Assembly: GCF_003254395.2 (NCBI RefSeq)
Contig: NC_037642.1
Span: 7,453,736-7,517,735 of the forward strand
Reading direction: 5' to 3'
Length of the DNA stretch: 64,000 nucleotides
Origin: Apis mellifera
Lineage: Eukaryota > Arthropoda > Insecta > Hymenoptera > Apidae
In this document: positions 63,311 to 64,000 of the stretch, piece after piece
Layout of the letters: every line of letters begins with the position of its first letter
Position numbering within the stretch: the stretch's first letter is position 1
Program-made: the position numbers and the translations under genes
Notes under the pieces: generated by a model
The model's database searches: none
Seen by the model: only the letters and a program-made list of their open reading frames with translations
What the model was told of the DNA's origin: nothing

Positions 63311-64000
63311 CGTCATTGATAGGCGCCCACATTGAAGGATATTGTGCCAAGAATAGACTATCGATCCACCTATTCGCGCGACTCGTTGCAAAATGAAAAC
63401 GAAAATCGACGAAAATCGCGGTCTAAAAAGGGAACGAAGAAAGAGAAGAAAGTCGATCCATCTACCATTCTCTCCCCGCAATAAACGCAATAAAATTGAC
63501 GAAGATCGCGTCTCGACGAATTACATTATAAAGATCGACGATGAAAAATAAAAAGATTGATTCAATAGTAGAATCGCGATTCCATGTCTTGCAAGGAGAA
63601 AGAAAAAAAATTGGCGAACGATTGTGGGAAAGAAAGAAGGGGAAACTTCCTGGATGGAGGTCCTGGAGAAAAATGCAGAGCATTTTTGGACACCTACGCG
63701 TAGGGGTGAGTCGAAAGGAGAGACGTCGAAGGCGTCTGCGCGTAGACGCTGCGGCCAGGATTGTGCAAAGGCACGGCTAACTCTCATCTCGGTGATCGTT
63801 TCCTGTGCCATTATGCTACCGCTGAAAAGCCGGCTTGTATTCCCTTCTTACGTATGCCTGTTTACGCCGCTATTGAAATCGCAAACGGAGAAAGTCGAAG
63901 GACGATTATTCCGGCGTGCGATGTGGATACGCGTACACGTATGTTTGTTTCTTCCTTCGGCTGGTAACCGGTATCGAATGGCGTGCTTATTAACTTGGAG

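Larger units (their letters stand above)
53073..64000. other. upstream region or first intron(s) of Serrate, no confirmed exon
   Basis: About 10.9 kb of CpG-richer DNA. The acceptor of the DSL exon (TTCGCAG) at 53073 requires at least one more exon encoding the signal peptide and MNLL domain; I searched by eye for its CCG and CLKEYQ-like motifs on the minus strand and found none. The region holds purine-rich repeats, a 182-bp tandem repeat and candidate regulatory palindromes. Many overlapping open frames are artefacts of low-complexity GC-rich sequence. Confidence 0.6.

Overview
The window is nuclear DNA of an insect, most likely a bee (Hymenoptera, probably Apis). The genes are small-exon eukaryotic genes with short AT-rich introns, GT-AG splice sites and clear metazoan orthologs. 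The DNA is bimodal: about 1-38.5 kb is very AT-rich with many (TA)n microsatellites, and from about 38.5 kb it is visibly richer in GC and CpG. I built exon models by reading splice sites. Summed coding lengths come out in frame for every gene model below, which is a strong internal check. No transposon with recognisable coding capacity, tRNA, rRNA, CRISPR array or viral gene was recognised.

Layout, left to right. (1) 1-6017, minus: 5' half of the E3 ubiquitin ligase TRIP12 (Drosophila ctrip), running off the left edge, with two candidate non-coding first exons near 7.1-7.5 kb and 8.4-8.7 kb. (2) 9095-12004, minus: a C2H2 zinc-finger protein of 783 aa. (3) 12648-13323, minus: a small secreted cysteine-rich protein of the follicle-cell-protein-3C type. 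(4) 13815-15059, minus: ARMC7 followed after only 88 nt by a mitochondrial MaoC-type hydroxyacyl-thioester dehydratase (HTD2-like). (5) 15840-19001, plus: STT3B, catalytic subunit of oligosaccharyltransferase, head-to-head with ARMC7. (6) 22955-25104, plus: an INO80D-like chromatin-remodelling subunit. (7) 28328-30093, minus: PPP1R36-like protein. (8) 30664-31557, minus: mitochondrial ribosomal protein L9, head-to-head with (9) 31935-33467, plus: the JmjC protein HSPBAP1. (10) 33796-34677, plus: the small GTPase ARL2. (11) 34886-37208, minus: a leucine-rich-repeat protein, convergent with ARL2. (12) 40822-53072, minus: the Notch ligand Serrate/Jagged, from the end of the MNLL region through DSL, 16 EGF repeats, cysteine-rich domain, transmembrane segment and tail. 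Its N-terminal exons were not found in the window and probably lie beyond 64000.

The first 37 kb is a dense cluster of unrelated housekeeping genes in head-to-head, tandem and convergent pairs. The right 25 kb belongs to one developmental signalling gene with large introns, simple repeats, a 182-bp tandem repeat and candidate regulatory motifs. I did not find a clear previously undescribed multi-gene system. The most useful leads are a candidate 87-nt in-frame cassette exon in TRIP12, the 88-nt ARMC7-HTD2 tandem, an isolated GC-rich 141-codon ORF at 37.6 kb, a 148-codon intronic ORF next to the Serrate DSL exon, and the 182-bp tandem repeat.
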